From positions 1 through 35,499 of the forward strand of contig NZ_NHSQ01000150.1 of assembly GCF_016653465.1 (NCBI RefSeq): a DNA stretch of 35,499 nucleotides, read 5' to 3'. Within the stretch, counting starts at the first letter, position 1; every line of letters begins with the position of its first letter. Position numbers and translations under genes: made by a program. The notes beneath the pieces are model-generated. The model made no database searches. It was not told the DNA's origin and was given only the letters and a program-made list of their open reading frames with translations. This stretch comes from Thiocystis minor. GTDB taxonomy: Bacteria; Pseudomonadota; Gammaproteobacteria; Chromatiales; Chromatiaceae. Shown here piece by piece: positions 16,975 through 25,867 of the stretch.

Positions 16975-17685
16975 GTGTCCGAGCAGCCCATCGCCATTGT
17001 CACCGGGGCCAACCGAGGCCTGGGTTTGGAGACCAGTCGTCAGCTCGCCGCCTTGGGCTATCGGGTTTTCCTCACGGCCCGGCGCGAACCCGAGGGCCGC
17101 GCTGCGGCGGAACGCCTGGCGACCCAAGGATTGTCGGTCGGCTTCCATCCTCTAGACATCACCGACGAAACGTCTGTCCGCGCCCTAACGGAAACGGTGC
17201 GTGGGATCGGCCGGCTTGACGTCCTGGTCAACAACGCCGGAATTTTCTGCGATCCGTCGCCTGGAACACCAGAGTCAAGCGTCTTCCGTGCAGATCCGAC
17301 ACGGGTACGGGAGTCGATCGAGACCAATGCCCTGGGGCCCTTGCGGCTCTGCCAGGCATTGATTCCACTGATGGCGGGGCGCGGCCGGGTGGTCAACGTC
17401 TCGTCGGGCATGGGCCAGCTCGCCGACATGCACGGTTGCTGCCCCGGCTATCGTCTCTCCAAGGTCGCACTCAACGCCCTGACCCGGATCCTGTCCGATG
17501 AGTTGAACGGTACCTCCGTCAAGGTAAACTCGGTCTGTCCAGGCTGGGTGCGAACCGACATGGGGGGAGCCAATGCCGACCTGACGGTGGAAGATGGCGC
17601 ACGGGGTATCGTTTGGGCCGCGACCCTTCCGGACGATGGACCGAGCGGCGGGTTCTTTCGGCATGGCGAGCCGATTGCCTGGTAG
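16975..17685 (+). CDS. Short-chain dehydrogenase/reductase
   Basis: A classical SDR with the cofactor motif TGANRGLG (10-17), NNAG (about 86-89) and the catalytic Ser/Tyr/Lys set in VVNVSSGMGQL and YRLSKVALNAL, then VCPGWVRTDMGG. The 236 residues end with GGFFRHGEPIAW, which places it among carbonyl reductase-like SDRs of the type found beside many bacterial metabolic genes. The substrate cannot be told. The start is GTG, with GGAG seven bases upstream. It diverges from phaP and converges on mutS; no obvious partner gene. Confidence 0.9.
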   Translation: MSEQPIAIVTGANRGLGLETSRQLAALGYRVFLTARREPEGRAAAERLATQGLSVGFHPLDITDETSVRALTETVRGIGRLDVLVNNAGIFCDPSPGTPESSVFRADPTRVRESIETNALGPLRLCQALIPLMAGRGRVVNVSSGMGQLADMHGCCPGYRLSKVALNALTRILSDELNGTSVKVNSVCPGWVRTDMGGANADLTVEDGARGIVWAATLPDDGPSGGFFRHGEPIAW

Positions 17686-17848
17686 ATTGCCGGCCGAGTC
17701 AACGGGGGCGGATGCAGAGCAGGTTGCGAGCCCGTTGTAGAACCGCACCGCTGTGGATCGCCGGCGCCTCGAACCGACAATTGGAACTTTTTTCATGCGC
17801 CCTCGTCTCCCGAGCACGGACAATGACAGATGTCGGGACGGTCGCGGT

Positions 17849-20488
17849 TTAACTCGACTGCATCCGGTCTTCCACCATCTCCTTTAACCGATACAGATTC
17901 TCCAGGGCGTCCTTTGGCGTCAGATGATCGGGATCCAATTCACGCAGGGCGCCGCAGACCGGATGCTCCGGCGGTGGCGCCGCTGCAGGAATCAGCGGGA
18001 ATAGCGACAGCTGCACCGCCTCCCGCTCCGCGTGACGCCGCGCGGCTTCCTCCAGTTCGCGCAGCCGCTCCCGCGCACGTCCGATCACGAACGTGGGCAC
18101 GCCGGCGAGCGCCGCGACCGCCAGACCATAACTCTGATTCGCCGGTCCATCGCGCAAGGCGTGCATGAAGACGATGGAGGTGCCGTGCTCGACCGCGTCC
18201 AGATGGACGTTGGCGATGCCGGGGTATTCCTCCGGCAGCGTGGTCAGCTCGAAATAATGGGTCGCGAACAGGCTGTAGGCGCCGATCCGGGTCGCTAGCT
18301 CCACCCCACAGGACCAGGCCAGCGAGAGTCCGTCGAAGGTGCTGGTGCCGCGCCCGACCTCGTCCATCAGCACCAGACTCTGGGCGGTGGCGTTGTTCAG
18401 GATATTGGCCGTCTCCTCCATCTCCACCATGAAGGTCGAGCGCCCTCCGGCCAGGTCGTCGGAGGCGCCGATGCGCGAGAAGATCCGGTCGACCGGGCCA
18501 ATGGTCGCGGCGCGCGCCGGCACGAAGCTTCCGACATGGGCCAACAGCACGATCAGCGCGTTCTGGCGCATGTAGGTGGATTTGCCGCCCATGTTGGGGC
18601 CGGTGATGACCAGCATCCGCCGGCGGGCGTCCATGCGCAGACCGTTGGCGACAAAGGGAATATCGATGACTCCCTCGACCACCGGATGACGCCCGTCCTC
18701 GATTTCGATCGACGCCGTGTCGGTGAGTTGCGGGCAGTTCCAATTCAGGGATTCGGCGCGCTCGGCCAGATTCGTGAGGACATCGAGTGTCGCAACGCCG
18801 GCCGCGCTGGTCTGCAAGGGGGGTAACGACTCCGCCAGCCGGCCCAGCAGTTCCTCGTAGAGCGCCTTCTCGCGCGCCAGCGACCGCTCGCGGCTGCTCA
18901 AAATCTGGTCCTCGAACCGCTTGAGTTCGGGGGTGATATACCGCTCCGCGTCCTTCAGGGTCTGACGGCGGACATAATCCAGCGGCGCCCGCCCGGCCTG
19001 TGCGCGATGGATTTCGATGTAATAGCCATGGACACGGTTGTAGCCGACCTTGAGTCCGGGGATGCCGGTGCGTTCGCGTTCGCGGGTCTCCAACTCCAGC
19101 AGAAAGCGATCGGCGTTGCTCGACAGGTCGCGCAGTTGATCCAGTTCCTCGTCGAAACCGGGGGCGATCACGCCGCCGTCGCGGATCAGCATCGGCGGTT
19201 GGGCGAGGATGGCGCGCGTGAGCAGATCGTGGGTGTCGGGATGCTCGCCGATGTCGGCATCCAGACGCGCGAGCAAGGGATCCTCGATGCCGGCCAGCAG
19301 GTCGTGCAACGCCGGAAAGACCGCGAGGGAATCGCGCAGCACGGCGAGATCGCGCGGGCGCGCCGTGCCCAGGGCAATGCGCGCGAGGATGCGTTCCAGG
19401 TCGCCGATGCCCGCCAGCGTCGAATGTAGGTCGGACAAGTTGCCCTCGGCGATCAGCGCCCGGATGGCGGTATGGCGCTCGCGCACCGCCATCCGGTCGC
19501 GTAGCGGGCGATGCAGCCAGCGGCGCAGCAGGCGGCTGCCCATGGCGGTGGCCGTGCGGTCCAGCACCCCAGCCAGCGTATGCTCGGCGCGACCGCTCAG
19601 ACTTTCGGTGATCTCCAGGTTGCGGCGGGTTGCGGCGTCCAGGATCAGCGCCTCGTCACGCTGCTCGGTGATCAGGCCGCGCAGATGGGGCAAGGCGGCG
19701 AACTGGGTGTCGCAAACGTACTGGAGCAGACAGCCAGCCGCCCCGACCGCCAACCGCAGACTGGCGCAGCCGAAGCCGGTCAGGTCACGGGTGCCGAACT
19801 GCTGGCAGAGCAGCCGCTCGCCGCTGTCCGGATCCAGATGCCAGACCGGGCGGCGGGCGATGCCGTGTTCGATGCGCAGATCGGTTGGGAGCGAGCTGTC
19901 TTCCGCGACCAGAATCTCGGCCGGCTTCAGTCGCTCCAGTTCGCTGGCCAATGCCTCGCGGGTCGCGACCTCCAGCACCGAAAAGCGTCCACTGGAGAGT
20001 TCCAGTACCGCCAGTCCCCAGCCGTTCTTACCCTCCGCGATGGCAGCCAGAAGATTTTCCCGCCGATCTTCCAACAGCGCTTCATCGGTCAGAGTGCCAG
20101 GCGTCACCACCCGGTTCACCCGGCGCTCTACTGGCCCCTTGCTTTTCGCCGGATCGCCGATCTGCTCGCAGATCGCCGCCGAGACGCCCTTGCGCACCAG
20201 CTTGGCGAGATACCCCTCAAGCGTGTGATGGGGTATCCCCGCCATCGGAATCGGCCGGCCGGCGGACTGGCCGCGTTTGGTCAGGGTGATGTCGAGCAGC
20301 CGCGCCGCCCGCTCGGCATCTTCGAAAAAGAGTTCGTAAAAATCCCCCATGCGGTAGAACAGCAGCAGGTCGGGGTAGTCCGCCTTGAGACGCAGATAGT
20401 GCTGCATCACGGGCGTGTGCTGGGCGAGATCGGCCGGCTCGATCGATGGGTTGGGTGCGTTGGCGGGATGGCCGGAGAGGGCTTTCAT
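17849..20488 (-). CDS. mutS: DNA mismatch repair protein MutS
   Basis: MutS recognises mismatches and small loops and recruits MutL. The 879-residue length is normal. The mismatch-binding Phe-Tyr-Glu triad is at 50-52 (MGDFYELF); connector, lever and clamp domains follow. The ATPase has Walker [10 protein letters not shown] at 630-638 and Walker B with Asp709-Glu710 in [16 protein letters not shown], and the C-terminus carries the helical tetramerisation region. AGGAGG lies just upstream of the ATG. It is transcribed towards the SDR gene. Nothing appears altered or truncated, so mismatch repair should be functional. Confidence 0.97.
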   Translation of the reverse strand: MKALSGHPANAPNPSIEPADLAQHTPVMQHYLRLKADYPDLLLFYRMGDFYELFFEDAERAARLLDITLTKRGQSAGRPIPMAGIPHHTLEGYLAKLVRKGVSAAICEQIGDPAKSKGPVERRVNRVVTPGTLTDEALLEDRRENLLAAIAEGKNGWGLAVLELSSGRFSVLEVATREALASELERLKPAEILVAEDSSLPTDLRIEHGIARRPVWHLDPDSGERLLCQQFGTRDLTGFGCASLRLAVGAAGCLLQYVCDTQFAALPHLRGLITEQRDEALILDAATRRNLEITESLSGRAEHTLAGVLDRTATAMGSRLLRRWLHRPLRDRMAVRERHTAIRALIAEGNLSDLHSTLAGIGDLERILARIALGTARPRDLAVLRDSLAVFPALHDLLAGIEDPLLARLDADIGEHPDTHDLLTRAILAQPPMLIRDGGVIAPGFDEELDQLRDLSSNADRFLLELETRERERTGIPGLKVGYNRVHGYYIEIHRAQAGRAPLDYVRRQTLKDAERYITPELKRFEDQILSSRERSLAREKALYEELLGRLAESLPPLQTSAAGVATLDVLTNLAERAESLNWNCPQLTDTASIEIEDGRHPVVEGVIDIPFVANGLRMDARRRMLVITGPNMGGKSTYMRQNALIVLLAHVGSFVPARAATIGPVDRIFSRIGASDDLAGGRSTFMVEMEETANILNNATAQSLVLMDEVGRGTSTFDGLSLAWSCGVELATRIGAYSLFATHYFELTTLPEEYPGIANVHLDAVEHGTSIVFMHALRDGPANQSYGLAVAALAGVPTFVIGRARERLRELEEAARRHAEREAVQLSLFPLIPAAAPPPEHPVCGALRELDPDHLTPKDALENLYRLKEMVEDRMQSS

Positions 20489-20735
20489 TGACCCTCCTCT
20501 CCACGCGACAATTCACGTTCGGTCTGCCTGGTGCTGGAGACGTTGGCGGGCCATTCGGCCAGCCGGGCGGTGCCGCCACCGGGATGGGCGGTCAGTACAA
20601 ATGGGGTGTCGAGCGTGGGCATGCTGTCTTGCAACTGGCGCAGTCGTACAGAGGAAAGTCCGGCTAGTCTAACAGTCCGTCGGGGTTTCCCGCTGGAGCG
20701 CGCGCGACATGGCGTCTCCCGATCCTGGGCGCGGT

Positions 20736-21167
20736 TTAATCGAACGTGGGCAGGCCCGATTGTAGCCACCAGGAATCGAGCTTCTCGTCCCAACGCCAGA
20801 GCTGACGGTCGGAAAGTCGCTTGACGACTTGCCGGTCTTCGTAAAGGTATTCGATCGTGACGATCTGCGTCGCGCTGTCCTTATCCTGCAACGTGGGTGG
20901 TTGGACGACGTCATAGCCGGTCAGGCGAAGCCCATTAAACAGGGGAGGCAGAGGCTTGTTTTTGCGCAAATCCGGGTGAACGAAACCATAGGCGGTTTCG
21001 TAGTATCCCCAGCGCAGCGCAGATTGATAACCGTTGGTTGCCGTCTGCAGTCCGACGGCTCGTTTATCCTTTTCCACGGCACCGCAACCACTGAGCAGGA
21101 GCGACGCGAGGAGCGCGTAAAGCAGGCCGAACGAGCACATCGACCACGTATGCGTTGGACTGGACAT
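20736..21167 (-). CDS. Small outer-membrane-type lipoprotein of unknown function
   Basis: The product (143 residues from the ATG at 21167) has a lipoprotein signal ending in the lipobox LLSGC and a mature part of about 115 residues. This part has an alpha-beta pattern (SALRWGYYETAYGFVHPDLR, then two strand-rich segments, VVQPPTLQDKDSATQIVTIEY and RLSDRQLWRWDEKLDSWWL in part), reminiscent of NTF2-like folds. I do not recognise the family. GGGA lies six bases upstream of this ATG; an alternative ATG at 21179 has no ribosome site. It is divergent from the TraB-family gene. Confidence 0.75.
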   Translation of the reverse strand: MSSPTHTWSMCSFGLLYALLASLLLSGCGAVEKDKRAVGLQTATNGYQSALRWGYYETAYGFVHPDLRKNKPLPPLFNGLRLTGYDVVQPPTLQDKDSATQIVTIEYLYEDRQVVKRLSDRQLWRWDEKLDSWWLQSGLPTFD

Positions 21168-21409
21168 CGGAATTCCCATCGAAGCGATGCTGGGCGGCAA
21201 TCTTGATCGTGGCGTTGATGATACGGCATCCAGATGGCGGATACAGCGCCCAACGCACGACCCAATGCCTGAACCGCATTCCGCCGATCGCGTCGACTGA
21301 AGGCGATGCGCAGGGACACTCGCGGCAACGCCGGTCGCGCTGAATGCGTCCCTCGCCGACTGGAGTATCATTTCGCCCCTTGCTTCGTATTCCCTAATGG
21401 CAATATCCC

Positions 21410-22609
21410 ATGACCGAGTCACTCGAACCCCGCTGCGAAATCGTCCTGGATGACGTCCAGGTGACCCTGCTCGGCACCGCTCATGTTTCGCGCATCAGTG
21501 CCGAGCAGGTCGAGAGGCTGATCCAGAGCGGCGACTACGACGCCGTGGCGGTCGAGTTGTGCCGGAACCGCTTCAACGCCTTGATGGATCCGCGCTCGCT
21601 CGCTCAGACAGACCTCTTCTCCGTCATCCGCCAGAACCGCGTCTATATGGTGGCCGCCAGCCTGGCCTTGTCGGCCTATCAGCAACGGCTCGCCGATCAG
21701 TTCGGCATCGAGCCGGGCGCGGAACAGCGGATGGCTTTGCGGCTGGCCAAGGAGCGCGGTCTACCGATTCTGCTGATCGACCGCGAAATCGGCATCACCC
21801 TGAAGCGAATCTCGGCCAATCTTGGCTGGTGGAAGCGCTATACGCTCTTTACGGGTCTGCTGACCGCGATGGTCACCTCGAACGAAGTGACCGAGGAGGA
21901 AGTGGAGCGACTCAAGGAAGGGGATGTTCTGGAGACCACCTTTGCCGAATTCGCGACCGATCGAAAAGATCTCTATGTGCCACTGATCGAAGAGCGCGAT
22001 CGCTATATGGCCGCCAAGCTGCGGCGCGAGGTGGCACGACTCGGCGTCAAGCGTGTGCTTGCGGTGGTCGGAGTCGGTCATCTCAAGGGCATTGCCGATA
22101 CGCTCGGTCAGAACCCCGAGGATGCGGCGGACACCCTTGCCGAGTTGGAGCGGCTCCCAACGCCCGGCCGCTGGCCCAAGATCCTGGCGTGGGCCGTACT
22201 CGTATTCATTCTGGGGGGGTTTGCCTGGGGCTTTGCAATGAACCCCGACCTGGGCTGGGATCTGGTGATCACCTGGGTGCTGATCACCGGCGGCTTATCG
22301 GCACTCGGAACACTGATGGCGGCTGGCCACCCGCTCACGATCCTATCGGCCTTCCTGGCCGCGCCGCTGACAACCCTGAATCCAGCCATTGGCGCCGGGA
22401 TGGTCACAGGCGCAGTGGAACTCTATCTGCGCAAACCGAGCGTCGGCGATTTTGGTCGACTACGCGCGGACGTCGCCTCCTGGACTGGCTGGTGGCGCAA
22501 TCGCGTCTCGCGGATTTTGGTCGTCTTTGCGTTGAGCAATCTAGGCGCAGCCATCGGTACCTACGTAGCGGGTTTCCGGATCGTCGAGATCTTCCTGTCA
22601 GGCTCCTAA
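21410..22609 (+). CDS. TraB/GumN-family membrane protein (pheromone-shutdown type)
   Basis: The family is named after enterococcal TraB and includes metalloprotease-like Tiki proteins; the bacterial role is undetermined. The 399-residue product has the N-terminal GTAHVS motif (about 22-27), AVELCRNRFNAL, a middle EERDRYMAAKLRREV helix and VVGVGHLKGI. Together these form the conserved TraB fold with the two GxxH motifs. The last ~150 residues hold about four membrane helices. It is monocistronic, divergent from the lipoprotein gene, with about 240 bp between them. Confidence 0.88.
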   Translation: MTESLEPRCEIVLDDVQVTLLGTAHVSRISAEQVERLIQSGDYDAVAVELCRNRFNALMDPRSLAQTDLFSVIRQNRVYMVAASLALSAYQQRLADQFGIEPGAEQRMALRLAKERGLPILLIDREIGITLKRISANLGWWKRYTLFTGLLTAMVTSNEVTEEEVERLKEGDVLETTFAEFATDRKDLYVPLIEERDRYMAAKLRREVARLGVKRVLAVVGVGHLKGIADTLGQNPEDAADTLAELERLPTPGRWPKILAWAVLVFILGGFAWGFAMNPDLGWDLVITWVLITGGLSALGTLMAAGHPLTILSAFLAAPLTTLNPAIGAGMVTGAVELYLRKPSVGDFGRLRADVASWTGWWRNRVSRILVVFALSNLGAAIGTYVAGFRIVEIFLSGS

Positions 22610-22649
22610 ACGGTCATTTCAAGCAACGCCCATTGCTTTGGGCGCCGGT

Positions 22650-23609
22650 TTACGCAGAGGTGACCTCCAGGTCGCGACTGGGCAAGAGCGCTTCCGATTC
22701 GAAAAAAGCGCGCTGAAACTGTTGGCAGCGATCAATGAATTCGTGGGTACTTTTCGGCATCGGCACGCGGGCACGGACGAGGAAACAGATGAGATCGGCG
22801 CCTTCGCGCAAGAGACCGATACCCTCCAACGCCTCCCGGATGTCCATGGCGGAGGGCGTGTTCGGCAGGATGGGGTCGGATTTGCGCAGCCGCTCGCTAG
22901 CCACGACATAGGCCGGCCAAACATCGAACACCGCTGGATCGGTGCGGAGAATTTCGCATTTTCGCTTGGCCGCCTCGGCAAGCTCGTCGATGCGAATCTC
23001 GCTGTCGGCGATTTGCCGGCTGTCCGCGAAGGTGTTTTTCAGCGCCACCGCAAGATGGTCGATGGCGTGCATCGTCATCGCAATCTTCAGATAGCGGCTC
23101 GCATAGAAATCCTCGATTGGCATGGAAAACGCTTTGAAAGGCTCGCCCCACAGTTCATCGATCCCCTCATCGCCACCGCGGTGACGCACCATCTTGCCGA
23201 GTTCAAGCGCCTCCAGCAGACATTGTCCGCATTCGCGCATCAGCGCATGGTCAGGGAAAATCTCGACCCCGGCGGTTTGGAGATCCACCAGGCAGTTGAA
23301 AATATCCGCCGCGCGATTGAATAGCGCGCCGGCCAGCATGGCGCCGTTGACCCGCTTGCGTTCAAGCTCGTTTTCGGCTTCATAGGCGGCGCGAGCTTCC
23401 TTGAGCCGCACCCCAGGGATGTTGATGCCGTGTTCGACATGATTGAATAAACGCCGCGTCAGCGCCTGCACCAAATGCCGCCTGACTTCAAAGCTGTCCT
23501 GTGGCGGCTCGTAATATTTAACCCAGTACCCATCGTAAAAGATACGCTCGACACCATTGATCAAGCGTTTGCTGCCATTGACTGGAGGTTGATACATATC
23601 CGCTGACAT
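22650..23609 (-). CDS. Helical protein of unknown function
   Basis: I do not recognise the family. With the start at 23609 (alternative ATG at 23597) the product has 319 residues, without a signal peptide or membrane helix. It is mostly helical, rich in Glu, Arg and Ala, with conserved-looking patches such as FYDGYWVKYYEPP near the N-terminus, GDEGIDELWGEPFKAF and two Cys-containing stretches (RECGQCLLEALELG). The frame runs further upstream into the divergent gene, but that part encodes a hydrophobic stretch that overlaps the neighbour's start region and is probably not translated. It shares a 55-bp promoter gap with the membrane protein gene at 23665. Confidence 0.75.
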   Translation of the reverse strand: MSADMYQPPVNGSKRLINGVERIFYDGYWVKYYEPPQDSFEVRRHLVQALTRRLFNHVEHGINIPGVRLKEARAAYEAENELERKRVNGAMLAGALFNRAADIFNCLVDLQTAGVEIFPDHALMRECGQCLLEALELGKMVRHRGGDEGIDELWGEPFKAFSMPIEDFYASRYLKIAMTMHAIDHLAVALKNTFADSRQIADSEIRIDELAEAAKRKCEILRTDPAVFDVWPAYVVASERLRKSDPILPNTPSAMDIREALEGIGLLREGADLICFLVRARVPMPKSTHEFIDRCQQFQRAFFESEALLPSRDLEVTSA

Positions 23610-23664
23610 CCGGAGAAAGGCTAGACTATGTCCACTAAAATTTAGAACCGTCAGGAAAACAAGA

Positions 23665-24435
23665 ATGCTCACCAAGGACCAGTTTGCCGTGATTGTCATG
23701 ACACTTTTCGTGTGGGGCTTCGCCGGGGCTTTATTCGGCGCACTGTTTGCCGGTCTCTATCAGGTCTTGCAGGTGCTGGGACTCATCGGCTGGCAACCGT
23801 TAATTGTGGCGGCCGCCGCGGCCGCCATGACGACATCCGCCTTTTATAGCGCGATGCCCGTCGCGCTGGTAGGCGCAATGGCCGGCGTGCTGTCCTCGAT
23901 CGGCTATTTGATTGCGACCGGTCAAGAAATCGAATTATTCATGATCGTCGGCATTGCCGGAACCGCTGGAGTCGTGGCGGGAAGTTTCTACGCCTGGATG
24001 GTGACGGGTGGCAGTCGACCGCTCGCCGAGACCCTCACGGGACTCCTTGCCGGATTGCTGGCGGGCGGTTCGCTCGCGGTGGCGCTGGCGATGAGCGGCG
24101 AAGAGATCGGAATGTTCGTCCTGGCGGCTGGCGTGGTGGCCCTGGTCGGTACCTTTTTCCAGATCTCGGAGCGCTGGCTGCTGACACGCACGGCTGGCTG
24201 GCTACCCGGCATCTTGTCCGCACCCGTGGTGGCGGGGCTGATTGCCGCGGTCGTTGGCGCGAGCATTTGGATCGTGGGCGGAACCACCTCGGCCATGCTG
24301 GATGTGAGCACCCGGGATGCGATCGGGCGGGTTCTCCATGACATCCCGCCGGGCTTGCTGGGCGGTTTGCTCGGCGGCGCCTTGACCGGCCTTCTGCTCG
24401 AACTTTTTGGCTTTCACCTCGAAGACCGCCACTGA
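23665..24435 (+). CDS. Polytopic membrane protein of unknown function
   Basis: The 256-residue product is almost entirely hydrophobic, with about seven predicted membrane helices and many small residues (Gly/Ala zippers such as GFAGALFGALFAGL and GLLGGLLGGALTGLLL). It ends in an acidic short tail. No transporter signature is visible. AGGA lies eight bases before the ATG. It is divergent from the unknown helical protein and is followed 72 bp downstream by a 44-residue membrane miniprotein, with which it may be co-transcribed. Confidence 0.82.
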   Translation: MLTKDQFAVIVMTLFVWGFAGALFGALFAGLYQVLQVLGLIGWQPLIVAAAAAAMTTSAFYSAMPVALVGAMAGVLSSIGYLIATGQEIELFMIVGIAGTAGVVAGSFYAWMVTGGSRPLAETLTGLLAGLLAGGSLAVALAMSGEEIGMFVLAAGVVALVGTFFQISERWLLTRTAGWLPGILSAPVVAGLIAAVVGASIWIVGGTTSAMLDVSTRDAIGRVLHDIPPGLLGGLLGGALTGLLLELFGFHLEDRH

Positions 24436-24507
24436 GCCAGCGTCAGCCCGGCGCCTGGCGGCCATGGTGGCGTCAGTGTTGATTCAATCAATCAGGAGGA
24501 TGCGGGC

Positions 24508-24642
24508 ATGTTGATATTAACGGTCGGACTCGTCATCGGAATCTTGATCGGCTGGAGCTGGCCTCAGCCCCCGTGGGCCAGGGACATGCAGTCTCGCTTT
24601 GTTCGTTTTATCCGCTCGTCGAACAACCGGCTCGATCGCTAG
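24508..24642 (+). CDS. 44-residue single-span membrane miniprotein
   Basis: A strong AGGAGG lies eight bases upstream of the ATG. The product begins with a clean hydrophobic helix (MLILTVGLVIGILIGW), followed by Trp/Pro (SWPQPPWARD) and a basic tail ending NNRLDR. The topology would be an N-terminal membrane span with a cytoplasmic or periplasmic positive tail. It follows the polytopic membrane protein gene by 72 bp on the same strand. Similar miniproteins are usually missed in annotation. Function unknown. Confidence 0.65.
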   Translation: MLILTVGLVIGILIGWSWPQPPWARDMQSRFVRFIRSSNNRLDR

Positions 24643-24685
24643 ACTCTGGAGAGTGTGCGCCGCCCCGGCCAGTCCTCCGGACTGC

Positions 24686-24713
24686 CTGGGGCCGTCTGGG
24701 GCCGTCTGGGGCC
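24686..24713. repeat. Nearly three tandem copies of CTGGGGCCGT
   Basis: Two full and one partial copies of a 10-bp GC-rich unit lie between the miniprotein gene and speE. Just upstream, AGTCC-TCC-GGACT (24671-24683) is a small inverted repeat. No clear role is visible. Confidence 0.7.
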
Positions 24714-24794
24714 AGCTTCAGATCATCGGACGGCTTGTGAGCCCGGTGTTTGAGTCTTCATAATGGCGTCTCTATTTCGCACGGGAAACCCGCC

Positions 24795-25667
24795 ATGCTC
24801 GACCCCAATCAATGGTTCTCGGAAGTTGCCGCGGACGACGGCAGCGCCTTCTCACTGAAGGTCTGCGAGAAGCTCCACGAGGAGCAGACGCCCTTTCAGT
24901 TCATCGAGATTTACGCCACCGAGGGTTTCGGCAATCTGATGGTGATCGACGGCTGCACCATGCTGTCGAGCCGCGATAATTTTCTCTATCACGAGATGAT
25001 GTCCCACCCGGCGCTCTTTACCCATCCGGCGCCCCGGCGGGTCTGTATCATCGGCGGCGGCGACTGCGGCACCCTGCGCGAGGTGCTGAAACATCCGGGG
25101 GTCGAGTCGGCGGTGCAGATCGATATCGACGAAGGGGTCACCCGGCTTGCCGAGCGCTATTTCCCCGAACTCACCGCCGCAAACCATGACCCGCGCGCCC
25201 AACTGCTGTTCGAAGACGGCATCCGCTGGATCCGGAAGGCCCCCGACGGCAGTCTGGATCTCATCGTCGTCGACAGCACCGATCCAGTCGGCCCCGCTCT
25301 GGGACTTTTCAGCAGGGACTTTTACGCCGAGTGTCTGCGCGCGCTCGATACCCATGGAATCCTGGTGCAACAGAGCGAATCGCCCCTGTATCACCTGCGC
25401 ATCCTGCAAGAGATGCATGGCGCGATGCGCGCCGCCGGCTTTGCCGACACCCAAACCCTGTCGTTCCCCCAGCCGATCTACCCCTCGGGCTGGTGGAGTG
25501 CGACCCTGGCCGGCAAGGCGGTAGCGCTTGCCGATTTCCGGGTCGTGGATGCGGAATGCAAACCCTTTGAAACCGAGTATTACAACGCGGGGATTCACCG
25601 CGCGGCCCTGGCTCAACCGGAGTTCGTTCGACGCGGGCTGGCGGCGATTGTCGAGACGCGAGACTGA
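24795..25667 (+). CDS. speE: Spermidine synthase
   Basis: SpeE transfers the aminopropyl group from decarboxylated S-adenosylmethionine to putrescine. The 290 residues carry the family features: a beta N-terminal domain with YATEGFGNLMVIDG, NFLYHEMMSHPAL, the nucleotide-binding motif IIGGGDCGTLREVLKH, DIDEGVT, and the catalytic Asp region VVDSTDPVGPALGLF. The C-terminal QPIYPSGWWSATLA and ETEYYNAGIHRAAL are also typical. I take the ATG at 24795, with GGGAAA about eight bases upstream; a TTG at 24750 is in frame but would add 15 residues not seen in the family. No speD (SAM decarboxylase) gene is adjacent. Confidence 0.94.
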   Translation: MLDPNQWFSEVAADDGSAFSLKVCEKLHEEQTPFQFIEIYATEGFGNLMVIDGCTMLSSRDNFLYHEMMSHPALFTHPAPRRVCIIGGGDCGTLREVLKHPGVESAVQIDIDEGVTRLAERYFPELTAANHDPRAQLLFEDGIRWIRKAPDGSLDLIVVDSTDPVGPALGLFSRDFYAECLRALDTHGILVQQSESPLYHLRILQEMHGAMRAAGFADTQTLSFPQPIYPSGWWSATLAGKAVALADFRVVDAECKPFETEYYNAGIHRAALAQPEFVRRGLAAIVETRD

Positions 25668-25674
25668 TTCGGAG

Positions 25675-25698
25675 AAAAAAAGGGGGCCATCAGGCCCC
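25675..25698 (-). terminator. Rho-independent terminator for the amtB transcript
   Basis: GGGGCC (25683-25688) and GGCCCC (25693-25698) form a stem with an ATCA loop, and A7 at 25675-25681 supplies a U-run on the minus strand. It lies about 170 bp after the amtB stop and directly after the speE stop. The plus strand shows no U-run. Confidence 0.75.
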
Positions 25699-25751
25699 GA
25701 AATCAAGTCACAACAGCAGAGAAAATCGACGATTTCCGACCCCTTCGAGAT

Positions 25752-25772
25752 GCCGGCAAGGAGCTTGCCGGC
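25752..25772. terminator. Second hairpin downstream of amtB
   Basis: CCGGCAAG (25753-25760) pairs with CTTGCCGG (25764-25771) around a three-base loop, extended by one G-C pair. No U-run follows on either strand. It may add to the amtB terminator or be a stable 3' end structure. Confidence 0.5.
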
Positions 25773-25867
25773 GGGAATCGGAGCGTCGTGTCAGTGGGAG
25801 CCTGCTCCGTGGCAGGTAGAGAAAAGATCTGGGTGGCGGCCGAATCCATTCGTCCGCCGCGAACGGT

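Noticed and set aside
20485-20793. 102-codon minus-strand frame overlapping the mutS start by four bases
   Set aside because: Although the ATGA overlap suggests coupling, the product is Arg/Ser/Thr-rich with no family signal, lacks a ribosome site and overlaps the lipoprotein gene end. mutS has its own AGGAGG.
21559-22716. 385-codon frame within the TraB-family gene
   Set aside because: It is an Arg/Gly/Ser-rich shadow in another frame; the TraB frame has clear family motifs.
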